NCBI RefSeq assembly: GCF_040049295.1 | Contig: NZ_JBDZDQ010000001.1 | Span: forward strand, 2,294,001-2,358,000 | Length of the DNA: 64,000 nt | Reading direction: 5' to 3' | From: Sphingomonas sp. KR3-1 | GTDB lineage: Bacteria; Pseudomonadota; Alphaproteobacteria; Sphingomonadales; Sphingomonadaceae | Shown here: one piece after another, positions 17,153-27,037 of the stretch | Layout of the letters: each line of letters starts with the position of its first letter | Position numbering within the stretch: the stretch's first letter is position 1 | Position numbers and translations under genes: made by a program | Notes under the pieces: generated by a model | Seen by the model: the letters and a program-made list of their open reading frames with translations, nothing else | Database searches by the model: none | What the model was told of the DNA's origin: nothing

Positions 17153-17707
17153 ATGGAAATCGAAGTCAGCGCCGAAGCAAAGGACAAGTCGCTCAACCGC
17201 AAGGTGGCGATCACCGTGGTCGTGCTTTCGGTGTTCATGGGGCTGTGCGGGATCAAGGACGGCAACATCGTCCAGAACATGCAGGCGGCCCAGTCGGCCT
17301 CGGTCGACAAGTGGAACGAATATCAGGCGACCAAGACCAAGCAGCATGTCGCCGAGGCGAGCCGCCTCCAGATCGCCGCGCTCGCCGATCCCAAGCGCGC
17401 CGCCCCGGTGCTCGCCACGCTCGACGCCGACATCGCCAAGTACAAGGCCGAGGCGCCTCGCCTCGCCGCCGATGCCAGGGCGCAGAGCGACCAATATGAT
17501 GCGCTCAACGTCCATGACGACCAGTTCGACGCGAGCGACGCGGCGGTCTCCACCGCCATCTCGATCGCAGCGGTGGCGGCGCTGGCGGAAAGCGCCTGGC
17601 TGCTCTGGGCCGCCTGGGGCTTCGGCGCCTTCGGGCTGTTCATGGGGCTGTGCGGGTTCCTGGGCTGGGGCTTCCATCCGGCATTGCTGAGCGGGTTGCT
17701 GGGGTGA
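17153..17707 (+). CDS. DUF4337 family membrane protein
   Basis: A 184-residue protein matching DUF4337: N-terminal EVSAEAKDKSLNRKVAITVVV with a membrane helix at residues ~18-33, a helical middle region (NMQAAQSASVDKWNEYQATK, KQHVAEASRLQ), and two C-terminal membrane helices (~135-175). The middle region is probably periplasmic or cytosolic coiled coil. Family function is unknown. The next gene starts 35 bases downstream on the same strand, and ruvB follows that, so the three may share a transcript. Confidence 0.85.
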   Translation: MEIEVSAEAKDKSLNRKVAITVVVLSVFMGLCGIKDGNIVQNMQAAQSASVDKWNEYQATKTKQHVAEASRLQIAALADPKRAAPVLATLDADIAKYKAEAPRLAADARAQSDQYDALNVHDDQFDASDAAVSTAISIAAVAALAESAWLLWAAWGFGAFGLFMGLCGFLGWGFHPALLSGLLG

Positions 17708-17742
17708 CGGCGCCCCTTCGATTGGCTCTGAAAGGAATTGGG

Positions 17743-18141
17743 ATGCGGAAGCTCCTGTCGTTCGCGATGGTTTCCGCGGCGCCATTATTCTGTCTCTGGG
17801 TGCAGCCGGCCTTTGCCTGCCGCACCGCGATCCAGACCGCTTATGTCTTCTTGAACGAGGCGCCCGCCTTCGTTCCGGAGGGACAGGTGTTGCTCCGCGT
17901 GAAGGTCGACATTGGCGATGGAGCATGGAAGCCGGTCACGGCACAAGTTCTTGAACCGGGCCGGCGGCGATGGAAGTTTGATACGGTGATCATCGATCCA
18001 GGCATGCGGTCGTCGTGCAGCCAGTGGGGCGAGTCAAAAAGGGTGGTGTATGTCGTCGGCGCGCTGCAGCTCGACGAGAAGGGCGTCTACACGCTTCGCG
18101 CGACGCAGATGGTGAAGAGAGGCATGTGGGTCGACCAATGA
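17743..18141 (+). CDS. Hypothetical secreted protein upstream of ruvB
   Basis: A 132-residue protein that I do not recognise. It has a signal peptide ([22 protein letters not shown], cleavage near AFA-C) and two cysteines in the mature part (ACRTAIQ and SSCSQW), perhaps a disulfide. The rest is predicted beta-rich ([14 protein letters not shown]). Its base composition is lower in GC than that of its neighbours and it separates DUF4337 from ruvB. AAAGGA precedes the ATG at 17743. Its stop codon overlaps the ruvB ATG, so ruvB translation is coupled to it. Confidence 0.65.
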   Translation: MRKLLSFAMVSAAPLFCLWVQPAFACRTAIQTAYVFLNEAPAFVPEGQVLLRVKVDIGDGAWKPVTAQVLEPGRRRWKFDTVIIDPGMRSSCSQWGESKRVVYVVGALQLDEKGVYTLRATQMVKRGMWVDQ

Positions 18142-19160
18142 CCGATTCCGATCGCCTCCTTTCCTCGGCCCGCCGGATCGACGATGTCGACGCCGCGCTG
18201 CGCCCCAAGTCGCTCGACGAGTTCGTCGGCCAGCGGGCAGCGCGGGAGAATCTGCGCGTGTTCATCGATGCCGCCAAGCAGCGCGGCGACGCGCTTGACC
18301 ATGTCCTGTTCTTCGGCCCTCCCGGGCTCGGCAAGACCACGCTTGCCCAGATCATCGCCCGTGAGATGGGCGTCGGCTTCCGCAGCACCTCAGGCCCGGT
18401 GATCGCCAAGTCGGGCGACCTCGCGGCGCTGCTCACCAATCTCGAGGACGGCGACGTGCTGTTCATCGACGAGATCCATCGGCTGAATCCCGCGGTCGAG
18501 GAAGTGCTCTACCCGGCGATGGAGGATCGCGCGCTCGACCTGATGATCGGCGAAGGGCCCTCGGCGCGCAGCGTCCGGATCGACCTGCCGCGCTTCACCC
18601 TGGTCGGCGCCACCACGCGCCAGGGCCTGCTCACCCAGCCGCTGCGGGACCGTTTCGGCATCCCCGTCCGCCTCAATTTCTACGCGGTCGACGAGCTTGA
18701 GCGCGTCGTCACCCGCGCCGCCGCGCTGCTCGACCTGCACGTCGCACCGGACGGTGCGCACGAGATCGCCAAGCGCTCGCGCGGCACCCCGCGCATCGCC
18801 GGCCGCCTGCTGCGCCGGGTGCGCGACTTTGCCAATGTGCTCGGCGAGGAGACGGTGCATGCCCGGGTAGCCGACCAGTCGCTGACGCGGCTCGAGGTGG
18901 ATGCGCTCGGCCTCGATGCGATGGACCGGCGCTACCTCACGATGATCGCCGATATCTACAAGGGCGGCCCGGTCGGCGTCGAGACGCTCGCCGCCGGGCT
19001 CAGCGAGCCGCGCGACACGATAGAGGAAGTGATCGAGCCCTATCTCATCCAGATCGGCATGATCGCCCGCACGGCCCGGGGCCGCTGCCTCAACGCTGCG
19101 GGCTGGAAGCATCTCGGCCTCAATCCGCCCGCCGGCGGGCAGGACGGGCTGTTCGACTAG
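18138..19160 (+). CDS. ruvB: Holliday junction branch migration ATPase RuvB
   Basis: The AAA+ motor of the RuvABC resolvasome. The 340-residue product has Walker A GPPGLGKT (residues 60-67), Walker B FIDEIHRL (109-115), sensor 1 in [11 protein letters not shown], the arginine-finger segment PLRDRFG, sensor 2 [12 protein letters not shown], and the C-terminal winged helix ([32 protein letters not shown]). Length is normal. It starts by an ATGA overlap with a small secreted protein gene, 2.3 kb from ruvA. Confidence 0.97.
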   Translation: MTDSDRLLSSARRIDDVDAALRPKSLDEFVGQRAARENLRVFIDAAKQRGDALDHVLFFGPPGLGKTTLAQIIAREMGVGFRSTSGPVIAKSGDLAALLTNLEDGDVLFIDEIHRLNPAVEEVLYPAMEDRALDLMIGEGPSARSVRIDLPRFTLVGATTRQGLLTQPLRDRFGIPVRLNFYAVDELERVVTRAAALLDLHVAPDGAHEIAKRSRGTPRIAGRLLRRVRDFANVLGEETVHARVADQSLTRLEVDALGLDAMDRRYLTMIADIYKGGPVGVETLAAGLSEPRDTIEEVIEPYLIQIGMIARTARGRCLNAAGWKHLGLNPPAGGQDGLFD

Positions 19161-19169
19161 CGAATTCGA

Positions 19170-20614
19170 TTAGAGGAAATAGACGATCACGCCGGTAACC
19201 AGGCCCAGCGCCACGGTGATGATGAATTCGAACAGGCCGAGCAGGAACGAGCCCTGGTTGCGCCGGCGCTGGAAGGAAGCGCGCGGCGCCGGCTTGGCAT
19301 AGGCGACCACCAGGTGCCCGGTCAGCGCCCCGGCCACGCCGGTCATCACCAGCGTGACGATGGCGCCGGGGATGGTCTCCAGCGCGATGCCGATGGGGAG
19401 CAGGATGGCGACCGGCGTGGCGAGGAGCAGGGCGGCGAACAGCTTGGCGTTGTTCACGTCGTCCTTCTCGACCGGGGCGATGGCGATCAGGTCGGGCGTG
19501 TCTTCGGCCGAGACCGCGAGCCAGGCGAGGCTCGGCACGAGCTGGCCGGCCACCGCGACGCTGAAAAAGGCGAGCGAGGCGGCGAGCGGGACATCGTCGG
19601 TATGGCGCAGTGCCATGATCAGGACCGGCGCCAGGTAGATCAGGCGGGTGAGGATATGGAAGACGAGCGCGGGGTCCCGGGCGAGCAGCCGCCATTCCTT
19701 GGCGAGGATCGCGGCGAACAGGCTGCGGTGGAAATGCCCGCCGATGCTGCTGCTCCGCGCCTTGCGGGTGCGCGACAGCCGCATGCCCCCGGCCTGGTAG
19801 CTGCGCAGGAACAGGGTGCGCATCAGCAGCCCGGTGAGCGCGAAGACGAGGATGCCGGTGCCGAGCAGCAGCGCCACCGCCAGCGGCTCGCCGAACGCGG
19901 CGCGACCGGGCAGCGACAGCGGGCCGTGCGTGCCCAGTTGCTGCTCGACGAAGCGCTCGAACAGCCGGGCAATCCCGCTGCGGCGGTTGCCCTCGGCGTC
20001 GTGGTTGAGCTGCGAGACGAGAAAGATCGCGCCGCCGCTCACCGCGCCGAGGATCTGGCCCAGCGTGCGCGCCGCCCGCGGGCCGGCGATGCGGGCAAGG
20101 AACAGCGTCAGCGCCAGTCCGAGGCAGGAGGCGAACAGGCCCAGCGCGATCACCAGCGCCGGCAGGCCGAGCAGCTCGGGATGGCCATAAAGCGCCATCG
20201 GCAGGATCGGCGGCACCACGAGCAGCAGGAAGGTCAGCACCACCCCGCCGGCGATCCCGGCGAGCTTGGCCGAGACCACGGCGCGCGGGTCGAGCGGTGC
20301 GGAGAAGAGCAGGTCGAGGTCGCCGGTCTCGTAGATCGTTGCCTGGCTGGCGAGCAGCGCCTGGGTGAGCATCAGCGTGAACGCCACCAGGGAGCCGAAC
20401 AGCACGACGACATAGGCCATGGGATCGGCGACGATCGGCTCGTCGTGCAGCAGGATCGCCGCCGTCACGCCGATGCCGACATAGATGAGGAGCAACAGCC
20501 AGCGGAGGATGCGCAGCGCCAGCGTGCGCTCGCGCATCGCCAGGCGGATGCGCAACTCGTGGAGCGTCAGCCAGGCGGTGCCGCCGGGCCGCAGCCGTCG
20601 CATCGCCCAGCCGA

Positions 20615-20618
<4 letters not shown>
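19170..20618 (-). CDS. ABC-2 type transporter permease
   Basis: A 482-residue polytopic membrane protein with roughly ten hydrophobic helices in two groups, a long N-terminal cytosolic segment (RPGGTAWLTLHELRIRLAMRER) and an ETGDLDLLFSAPLDPR segment typical of ABC-2 permeases that work with a separate ATPase. The ATG overlaps the stop of the ATP-binding gene, so the pair makes one exporter. The transported substrate cannot be told. The gene converges on ruvB with ten bases between the stop codons. Confidence 0.85.
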
Positions 20619-21349
<731 letters not shown>

Positions 21350-21371
21350 CCGGCCCAGCCTAGCGGCGGCT

Positions 21372-21785
21372 TCACTGCCATTCCAGCACTGCGTAGCGTG
21401 CCATCGCCACCGAAAGCGCCGATGCGGTGACAATGCGGACCGCGCCGGCCGGATCGAGGGCGGAATGGGGTGCGACGAGCAGCACCACGGCACCCGCCAG
21501 CAGCGCGGCGAAGAATCCCCAGCCCAGCGCCTTGCTCCGGTTCGCGGTGGCGAGCTCGTCGTTGAGCAGCGCGCGCATCCGGCGGTTGAGCGCCAGTCCG
21601 CCGCCGGTCGCCAGCACCAGCGACCAGCCGGCCATCAGCAGGATCCAGCCCAGCCCCTCGGACGTGGCCGAGGTGTCGGTGGTGCGCAGGAACGCGGCGA
21701 CGGCGACCACCACCGCGCCGATCGCGAGCAATAGCGCGCGGCTGCGCGCGGCACGTTCGGCCCTATGGATGAGATCGGCCTGCAT
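21372..21785 (-). CDS. Small membrane protein associated with an Xre regulator
   Basis: A 137-residue protein with about four hydrophobic helices (residues ~18-35, 46-64, 87-105, 115-130) and a charged loop, NRRMRALLNDELATANRSKA. The same loop pattern ([18 protein letters not shown]) occurs in the membrane protein on the other side of the Xre gene, so the two are paralogues. Its start codon overlaps the regulator's stop (TGATG). No known domain is recognised with confidence; the operon layout suggests a membrane partner of the regulator. Confidence 0.7.
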   Translation of the reverse strand: MQADLIHRAERAARSRALLLAIGAVVVAVAAFLRTTDTSATSEGLGWILLMAGWSLVLATGGGLALNRRMRALLNDELATANRSKALGWGFFAALLAGAVVLLVAPHSALDPAGAVRIVTASALSVAMARYAVLEWQ

Positions 21786-21997
21786 CAGTCACTCCCTTCG
21801 AGCGAGAATATCTCCTCCACCCCGCAGCCCAGCGCACGCGCCAGCTTGAGGGCGAGAATGGTCGACGGCACGAACACGCCATTCTCGACCGTGTTGATCG
21901 TCTTGCGGCTGACGCCCACGGCCTCGGCGAGCGCGGCCTGGGTCAGGTCGCGTTCGCCGCGCAGGTCGCGCAGCCGGTTGGCCAGGCCTTCAGCCAT
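21785..21997 (-). CDS. Xre/Cro-type helix-turn-helix regulator
   Basis: A 70-residue, single-domain DNA-binding protein: [34 protein letters not shown] is a standard Xre HTH (helices 2 and 3 in [18 protein letters not shown]), followed by [24 protein letters not shown]. It is the short YozG/YgzD-like type that is often paired with small membrane proteins. It sits between two paralogous membrane protein genes with overlaps on both sides. Two 18-bp palindromes upstream of the operon are its likely operators, suggesting autoregulation. Confidence 0.9.
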   Translation of the reverse strand: MAEGLANRLRDLRGERDLTQAALAEAVGVSRKTINTVENGVFVPSTILALKLARALGCGVEEIFSLEGSD

Positions 21998-22433
21998 CCT
22001 TGAGCGCCCGCCGCTCGAGCGTGCCGAAGCGGAGCAAGGCGAGGGCGATGGCGAAGGTGATCACCAGTCGCACGCCTTCGCGCACCGTGATCGTGTCGAA
22101 GAAGCTGAGCACATAGACGGCAAAGGCGGTGCCGAGCGCACCCCAGAAGCCCAGCGCCATCGCGCGGCGGCGGTGATCGATCGTCGTCTCGTCGTTGAGC
22201 ACCGCGCGCATCCGGGCGCCGCGCAGCAGCCCGCCGCCCCAGGCGAGGAAGAACAGCAGCGCGATCGCCCAGACGATCCAGGCCGAGAGGTGAAGCGTCT
22301 CCGGCCGGTTGAGCGGCAGCTCGTCGCGGAAACTGCCCGCCTGGGCGGCAACGAAAACCAGCGCCATCACGGTCGCCGCGCGTGCCCGTCCCCAGGCGGC
22401 GCGCTCTGCAATATCGGCATTTCCCTTCGTCAT
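21990..22433 (-). CDS. Small membrane protein, first gene of the Xre operon
   Basis: A 147-residue protein with four hydrophobic helices (residues ~20-36, 52-75, 92-115, 120-138) and the loop [20 protein letters not shown] shared with the last gene of the operon. The ATG at 22433 is preferred because AAGGGA lies six bases upstream; an ATG eight codons earlier would lie inside a palindrome that looks like an operator. It overlaps the regulator gene by eight bases. Function unknown; it may sense a membrane or envelope signal, but that is only inferred from the context. Confidence 0.7.
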   Translation of the reverse strand: MTKGNADIAERAAWGRARAATVMALVFVAAQAGSFRDELPLNRPETLHLSAWIVWAIALLFFLAWGGGLLRGARMRAVLNDETTIDHRRRAMALGFWGALGTAFAVYVLSFFDTITVREGVRLVITFAIALALLRFGTLERRALKDG

Positions 22434-22447
22434 CCGAGTCCCTTTCG

Positions 22448-22483
22448 TGTAACTCATGGGTTACATGTAACCTTTGGGTTACA
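22448..22483. promoter_or_regulatory. Two adjacent 18-bp palindromes (probable Xre operators)
   Basis: TGTAACTCATGGGTTACA (22448-22465) is followed immediately by TGTAACCTTTGGGTTACA (22466-22483). The half-sites TGTAAC/GTTACA match exactly in both, the centres differ. They lie 15 bases before the first start codon of the Xre operon and about 60 bases before ybgC on the other strand, so one regulator could affect both directions. Confidence 0.7.
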
Positions 22484-22543
22484 CGAGTCAAGAGGGCTTG
22501 TGAGGGGTTTCCCCGGGGGGCTTGGCAGGTTAGGTGCCCCGGC

Positions 22544-22990
22544 ATGGACGTGACCTTTGCCCCTGGCCGCTTCGAGGGCCTCGAGCATCATTTCGTCCTG
22601 CGTGTCTATTTCGAGGACACCGACCTGAGCGGCGTGGTCTATCACGCCAATTATCTGCGGTTCATGGAGCGGGCCCGCTCGGATATGTTGGCGCTTGCCG
22701 GCATCGACCAGCGCGCCGCGCACGAAGCCGGCGAGGGCGCCTATGCGCTCCGCGAGGCGAACCTTCGCTACCGGGCGCCCGCGCGCCTGGGCGACCAACT
22801 GGTGGTGGTCAGCCGGCTGGTCCGGCTGCGCCCCGCCGCGGTGGATATTCATCAACGAGTCATGCGCGACGTTACCATAGTGGCCGAAGCGGAGATCGAG
22901 GCGGTATTCGTCGCCCCCTCCGGTCGTCCGCGCCGCCAGCCGGCGGAATGGATGGAGCGGTTCGCGCCGCTGGTCTTCAAGGGGAACTGA
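22544..22990 (+). CDS. ybgC: Tol-Pal system-associated acyl-CoA thioesterase
   Basis: A 148-residue hotdog-fold thioesterase. The YbgC/4-hydroxybenzoyl-CoA thioesterase signature is present as RVYFEDTDLSGVVYHANYLRFMERAR, with the active-site Asp in DTDLSGVVYH, followed by ANLRYRAPARLGDQL. It hydrolyses acyl-CoA or acyl-ACP thioesters. It opens the tol-pal cluster, seven bases before tolQ, a conserved position in proteobacteria. The ATG at 22544 is chosen; open frame further upstream covers the divergent operator region. Confidence 0.95.
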   Translation: MDVTFAPGRFEGLEHHFVLRVYFEDTDLSGVVYHANYLRFMERARSDMLALAGIDQRAAHEAGEGAYALREANLRYRAPARLGDQLVVVSRLVRLRPAAVDIHQRVMRDVTIVAEAEIEAVFVAPSGRPRRQPAEWMERFAPLVFKGN

Positions 22991-22997
22991 ACCGATC

Positions 22998-23687
22998 ATG
23001 GAATTCATCAGCACCGACGCCGCAACCATGTCGCCGATCGGCCTGTTCCTGCAGGCGGACTGGGTGGTGCGCGCCGTGATGATCGGCCTGCTGCTCGCCT
23101 CGCTATGGACCTGGGCGATCATCCTCTCCTTCGGCTTCAAGGTAAGCTCGGTGAGGAAGGCGATCGACAAGTTCGAGGCGGACTATCGCGAGGCGGACGA
23201 TATCGACGAGTTCCATCGCCGCGTCGCCGGCCGCGACCAGCCGATCGCGCGCGTGTTCGCTGCCGGCGTCACCGAATGGCGCCGCTCGACCAGCGGCAAG
23301 GCGATCGACCGCGAAGGCACGCGCGAGCGCCTCGCCACCGCGATGGGCGCCACCGTCGCGCAGGAAGTCGATCGGCTAGCCGATCGGCTCAACTTCCTCG
23401 CCACCGTCGGCGCGGTCGCGCCGTTCGTTGGCCTGTTCGGCACGGTGTGGGGCATCATGCGCAGCTTCACCGGCATCGCCAAGGAGCAGAGCGCCTCGCT
23501 CGCCGTGGTCGCGCCGGGCATGGCAGAGGCGCTGTTCGCCACCGCGATCGGCCTGTTCGCCGCCATCCCCGCGGTGATCGCGTACAATCGCTATTCGCAC
23601 CAGGTGAACCGCGTCGAGGCCCGGCTCAACCGCTTCGCCGACGGGTTCCACGCGACGCTGAGCCGCCGCCTGGAGATGGAGGCCTAA
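22998..23687 (+). CDS. tolQ: Tol-Pal inner-membrane motor protein TolQ
   Basis: Part of the proton-driven TolQRA motor that constricts the outer membrane during division. The 229-residue protein has an N-terminal membrane helix (residues ~28-48), a cytosolic region (RVFAAGVTEWRRS), and two further helices with the family's FLATVGAVAPFVGLFGTVWGIM and GMAEALFATAIGLFAAIPAVIAYN segments, which line the proton path. Length is normal for TolQ/ExbB. It is followed by tolR with a five-base gap. Confidence 0.96.
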   Translation: MEFISTDAATMSPIGLFLQADWVVRAVMIGLLLASLWTWAIILSFGFKVSSVRKAIDKFEADYREADDIDEFHRRVAGRDQPIARVFAAGVTEWRRSTSGKAIDREGTRERLATAMGATVAQEVDRLADRLNFLATVGAVAPFVGLFGTVWGIMRSFTGIAKEQSASLAVVAPGMAEALFATAIGLFAAIPAVIAYNRYSHQVNRVEARLNRFADGFHATLSRRLEMEA

Positions 23688-23691
23688 GCCG

Positions 23692-24135
23692 GTGGCGATG
23701 CATCTCCCCTCCAGCAAGGGCCGCGGCCGCCGCGCGCCGATGGCCGAGATCAACGTCACGCCGCTGGTCGACGTGATGCTCGTGCTGCTGATCATCTTCA
23801 TGGTCACCGCGCCGCTGCTCACCGCAGGGGTTCCGGTGAACCTGCCCGAGAGCCGCGCCAAGCCGGTCGACCAGGACCAGAAGCCCGTCCAGATCTCGAT
23901 CGACGACAAGGGCCAGATCTTCATCGACGACGTGCAGACCTCCGATGCCGAGCTGTCGACCAAGCTCGAGGAGATCGCCGGCCGCGCGCCGGGTCCGGAT
24001 GGCAAGCCCGCGCCCGTGTTCCTGCGCGCCGACCAGGGCCTGGGCTATGGCAAGGTCATGAAGGTGATGGGCGAACTCAACCATGCCGGGCTCAACCGCG
24101 TCTCGCTGATCACCGACGCGAGCAGCAAGCCGTGA
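23692..24135 (+). CDS. tolR: Tol-Pal protein TolR
   Basis: A 147-residue protein with a short cytosolic N-terminus, one membrane helix carrying the proton-binding Asp (EINVTPLVDVMLVLLIIFM; D of LVDVML) and a periplasmic domain. It forms the motor with TolQ. A GTG at 23692 has GGAGG nine bases upstream; the ATG two codons later is an alternative. The stop overlaps the tolA start (GTGA). Confidence 0.95.
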   Translation: MAMHLPSSKGRGRRAPMAEINVTPLVDVMLVLLIIFMVTAPLLTAGVPVNLPESRAKPVDQDQKPVQISIDDKGQIFIDDVQTSDAELSTKLEEIAGRAPGPDGKPAPVFLRADQGLGYGKVMKVMGELNHAGLNRVSLITDASSKP

Positions 24136-24926
24136 TCGACAAGGGCGAGGGAACTGGACTGACGGTGGCGGTGCTGGGGCATGTCGCCCTGTTCGGCCTG
24201 CTGTCGGTCGGCTTCCTCGCCACGCCCAATCCGTTGAAGCTCAAGCCCACGCCTATCGAGGTCGCGCTGGTCGATCAGGTCGCGCTGGAAAGCACGTCGC
24301 CGGCGCCGACGAGCGAGATGCCCGCCGCCAAGCTGTCGCCGGTCGAGGCGCCGGTAGAGCCCGAGCCCGCGCCGCCCGAGCCGGCGCCCAATCCCCAGCC
24401 GATCGCCAAGCCGCAGCCGGCCCAGCCCAAGCCGGCGCCGGCCCCCGATGCGGCGAAGCCTGCACCCAGGACGCCGCCCAAGGCTGCACCCGCCCAGGCG
24501 CCCGCGCGCGCCTCCGCCCGCCCGGTCGCGCCTACCGGCCGGCTCGACGGCCTGCTCGCCGGCATCAACGACAAGCCGAGCCCGAGCAAGTCGGTCGCGC
24601 CGCCGGCCGCCAATGTCGGCCCGCAGGTTCAGGCGGCGCTCAAGGCCGAGATCCTTCGTCAGATTCGCCCGCACTGGGCCCCGCCCAGCGGAGCGGACTC
24701 GGACAAGCTGCGCACCACGGTGACGGTGCGTCTCAACGAGGATGGCTCGCTCGCCAGCGACCCTCGGGTCACGCAAACGGGCCTCACCGACAGCAACCGC
24801 GCCCAGGCCGATCTCGCCCGCGAGCGCGCCATCCGCGCGGTAAAGCTCGCCGCCCCCTTCAAGCTTCCGCCGCAATTCTACAGCGCGTGGAAAGTCATAG
24901 CCCCGGTTTTGTACGAGGACCTGTGA
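24132..24926 (+). CDS. tolA: Tol-Pal periplasm-spanning protein TolA
   Basis: A 264-residue TonB/TolA-type protein: N-terminal membrane anchor with the LGHVALFGLLSVGF helix (the SHLL-like motif that contacts TolQ), a proline/alanine/glutamate-rich middle (residues ~55-140, with PEPAPPEPAP repeats) and a C-terminal globular domain (QAALKAEILRQIRPHWAPP, then TVTVRLNEDGSL). The spacer is proline-rich instead of the long alpha-helix of E. coli TolA, which makes it resemble TonB in outline. Start GTG overlaps tolR; tolB follows after two bases. Confidence 0.92.
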   Translation: MIDKGEGTGLTVAVLGHVALFGLLSVGFLATPNPLKLKPTPIEVALVDQVALESTSPAPTSEMPAAKLSPVEAPVEPEPAPPEPAPNPQPIAKPQPAQPKPAPAPDAAKPAPRTPPKAAPAQAPARASARPVAPTGRLDGLLAGINDKPSPSKSVAPPAANVGPQVQAALKAEILRQIRPHWAPPSGADSDKLRTTVTVRLNEDGSLASDPRVTQTGLTDSNRAQADLARERAIRAVKLAAPFKLPPQFYSAWKVIAPVLYEDL

Positions 24927-24928
24927 AG

Positions 24929-26296
24929 ATGAAATTTGCCCATCTGACCATCGCGGCCCTGCTGGCGAGCACCGCCGCCACCGCGGCGCAGGCGCAGGAG
25001 GTGCCGCCGCCCGCCCAGCAGCCGGCGCAGGACCAGGACACGCCGCTCAGCGTCGACGTGACCAACACCGCCGCGAAGGACCTCGTCATCGCCATCCCGG
25101 CGATGCCCACCTCGCAGTCGGTCGATACCCCGGCCGGCCCGACCGACCAGCTCGGCGCCAAGCTCGCCCAGGTGGTCGAGGACGATCTGCGCGGCACCGG
25201 CCTGTTCAAGACCACCGGCCCCAGCGCCAATCGCGCAGTCGCCTACAGCGAAGTCACTGCGCCCAACTATTCCAGCTGGAACGGCAATCAGGCGATCATC
25301 CAGGGCTATGTTCGCGCGAACGGCAATGGCTCGCTGACCGTCGGCTGCTATCTCTACGACGTGCTGCTGCAGAGCGAGCTGGTCCGCCAGGGCTTCGTCG
25401 TCTCGCCGGCCGACTGGCGCCGCGCCGCGCACAAATGCGCCGACGCGGTCTATTCCAAGCTCACCGGCGAGGGACCCTATTTCGACAGCCAGGTCGTCTA
25501 TGTCGCGGAGACCGGCCCCAAGAACAAGCGCCGCAAGCAGCTGGCGATCATGGACCAGGACGGCGCCAACCACCGCTTCCTGACCAACGGCCAGTCGATC
25601 GTGCTTACCCCGCGGATGAGCCCCAAGCAGAACGCGATCGTGTACATGAGCTACACGAACCGCAAGCCGGCCATCTACGTCTACGACATGGCCGCTCGCT
25701 CGAACCGGCTGCTCGTCTCGAACGTCAGCCTCAGCTTCGCGCCGCGCTTCTCGCCCGATGGCCGCACCGTGCTGTTCTCGATGGCGCAGGGCGGCAACAC
25801 CGATGTCTACCGCGTCGCCACCGCGGGCGGCGATCCGCAGCGGCTGACCAGCTCGCCGGGCATCGATACCGGCGGCAGCTATTCGCCCGATGGCTCGAAG
25901 ATCGTCTTCGAAAGCGATCGCAGCGGCACCCAGCAGATCTATGTGATGAACGCCGATGGCTCGAACCAGCACCGGATCAGCTTCGGCGGCGGCCGCTATG
26001 CCACGCCGGTGTGGAGCCCGCGCGGCGACCTGATCGCCTTCACCCGCACCGGCGGCGGCGCCTTCCGGATCGGCGTGATGAACCCCGGCGGCAGCGGCGA
26101 GAAGCTGCTGACCAACAGCTGGGGCGACGAGGCGCCGAGCTGGTCGCCCAATGGCCGCGTGCTGATGTTCTTCCGTTCGGCCCAGGGTTCGGGCCGGCCG
26201 GACCTGTGGTCGGTGGATCTCACCGGCACCAATGCGCGGCGCATTCCCACGCCGCTTGACGGGTCGGATCCCAGCTGGGGACCGATTCGCCCCTGA
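24929..26296 (+). CDS. tolB: Tol-Pal periplasmic beta-propeller protein TolB
   Basis: A 455-residue periplasmic protein with a signal peptide (LTIAALLASTAATAAQA), the N-terminal TolB domain (residues ~35-180, LAQVVEDDLRGTGLF) and a C-terminal six-bladed propeller with the repeated S-P-D/N-G blade motif (FSPDGRTVLF, YSPDGSKIVFESDRSG, WSPRGDLIAF, WSPNGRVLMF). It binds Pal at the outer membrane. The ATG at 24929 has GAGGA nine bases upstream. Normal length. Confidence 0.97.
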   Translation: MKFAHLTIAALLASTAATAAQAQEVPPPAQQPAQDQDTPLSVDVTNTAAKDLVIAIPAMPTSQSVDTPAGPTDQLGAKLAQVVEDDLRGTGLFKTTGPSANRAVAYSEVTAPNYSSWNGNQAIIQGYVRANGNGSLTVGCYLYDVLLQSELVRQGFVVSPADWRRAAHKCADAVYSKLTGEGPYFDSQVVYVAETGPKNKRRKQLAIMDQDGANHRFLTNGQSIVLTPRMSPKQNAIVYMSYTNRKPAIYVYDMAARSNRLLVSNVSLSFAPRFSPDGRTVLFSMAQGGNTDVYRVATAGGDPQRLTSSPGIDTGGSYSPDGSKIVFESDRSGTQQIYVMNADGSNQHRISFGGGRYATPVWSPRGDLIAFTRTGGGAFRIGVMNPGGSGEKLLTNSWGDEAPSWSPNGRVLMFFRSAQGSGRPDLWSVDLTGTNARRIPTPLDGSDPSWGPIRP

Positions 26297-26366
26297 AACG
26301 TTACCGCATTTGTGATAGGGCCCGGGCAAGCGGGTTCGATGCGCTGAGAATGGAGGAGAAAAGACC

Positions 26367-26879
26367 ATGTCCAAGATCACGACTGGCCTGGTGCTCGGCA
26401 TCGCGCTGATCGCCACCGCGGGGTGCACCAAGAAGCGCGACGCCAACACGATTCCGCCCGCGCCGTCGGAGACCGGCCCCAGCAATGCCGGCGAGGGCGA
26501 CAGCGACACGGTCGCGGCGCCGCTCAACGAGCAGTTCCGCCGCGAAGTCGCCAGCGACACGGTCCATTTCTCGTTCGACCAGTATGACATCGACCCTGAG
26601 GCGCGCGCGATCCTGGACAGCCAGGCGCAGTGGCTGACCAGCCACCCCAACACGCGCATCACGATCGAGGGGCATTGCGACGAGCGAGGCACTCGCGAAT
26701 ACAACCTCGCGCTCGGCGATCGCCGCGCCAATGCCGCGAAGAACTATCTCGCCTCGCGCGGCATCTCGCCGGCGCGGATCACCACGATCAGCTACGGCAA
26801 GGAGCGCCCGATCGCGCTCGGCTCGGACGACGCCAGCTGGGCGCAGAACCGCCGCGCGGTGACCATCGTCATCAGCTGA
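26367..26879 (+). CDS. pal: Peptidoglycan-associated lipoprotein Pal
   Basis: A 170-residue outer-membrane lipoprotein. The signal ends in the lipobox ATAGC (Cys20), a short linker follows, and the C-terminal OmpA-like domain has HFSFDQYDIDPEARAIL, then IEGHCDERGTREYNLALGDRRAN, the segment that binds meso-diaminopimelate in peptidoglycan. It is the last gene of the tol-pal cluster; a palindromic repeat and a strong terminator follow. Confidence 0.97.
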   Translation: MSKITTGLVLGIALIATAGCTKKRDANTIPPAPSETGPSNAGEGDSDTVAAPLNEQFRREVASDTVHFSFDQYDIDPEARAILDSQAQWLTSHPNTRITIEGHCDERGTREYNLALGDRRANAAKNYLASRGISPARITTISYGKERPIALGSDDASWAQNRRAVTIVIS

Positions 26880-26884
26880 ACGGA

Positions 26885-27034
26885 ATCTCCCTCTCCCCTT
26901 GTGGAGAAGGAAGGGGCCCGCTCGCGAAGCGAGTGGAAAGGGTGAGGGAGACTTGGCTCCGTTCACCCGATTCCCCTTCACCCTTCCGCCGACTTCGTCG
27001 GCTCCCTCCCTCTCCCACAAGGGGAGAGGGAGAT
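26885..27034. repeat. Intergenic palindromic repeat after pal (family A-like)
   Basis: ATCTCCCTCTCCCCTTGTGG (26885-26904) and its exact inverse CCACAAGGGGAGAGGGAGAT (27015-27034) bracket further short hairpins (CTCGCGAAGCGAG, GCCGACTTCGTCGGC). Similar architecture to the 3065, 35508 and 40388 elements but with different core hairpins. A rho-independent terminator follows directly. Confidence 0.85.
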
Positions 27035-27037
27035 CAG

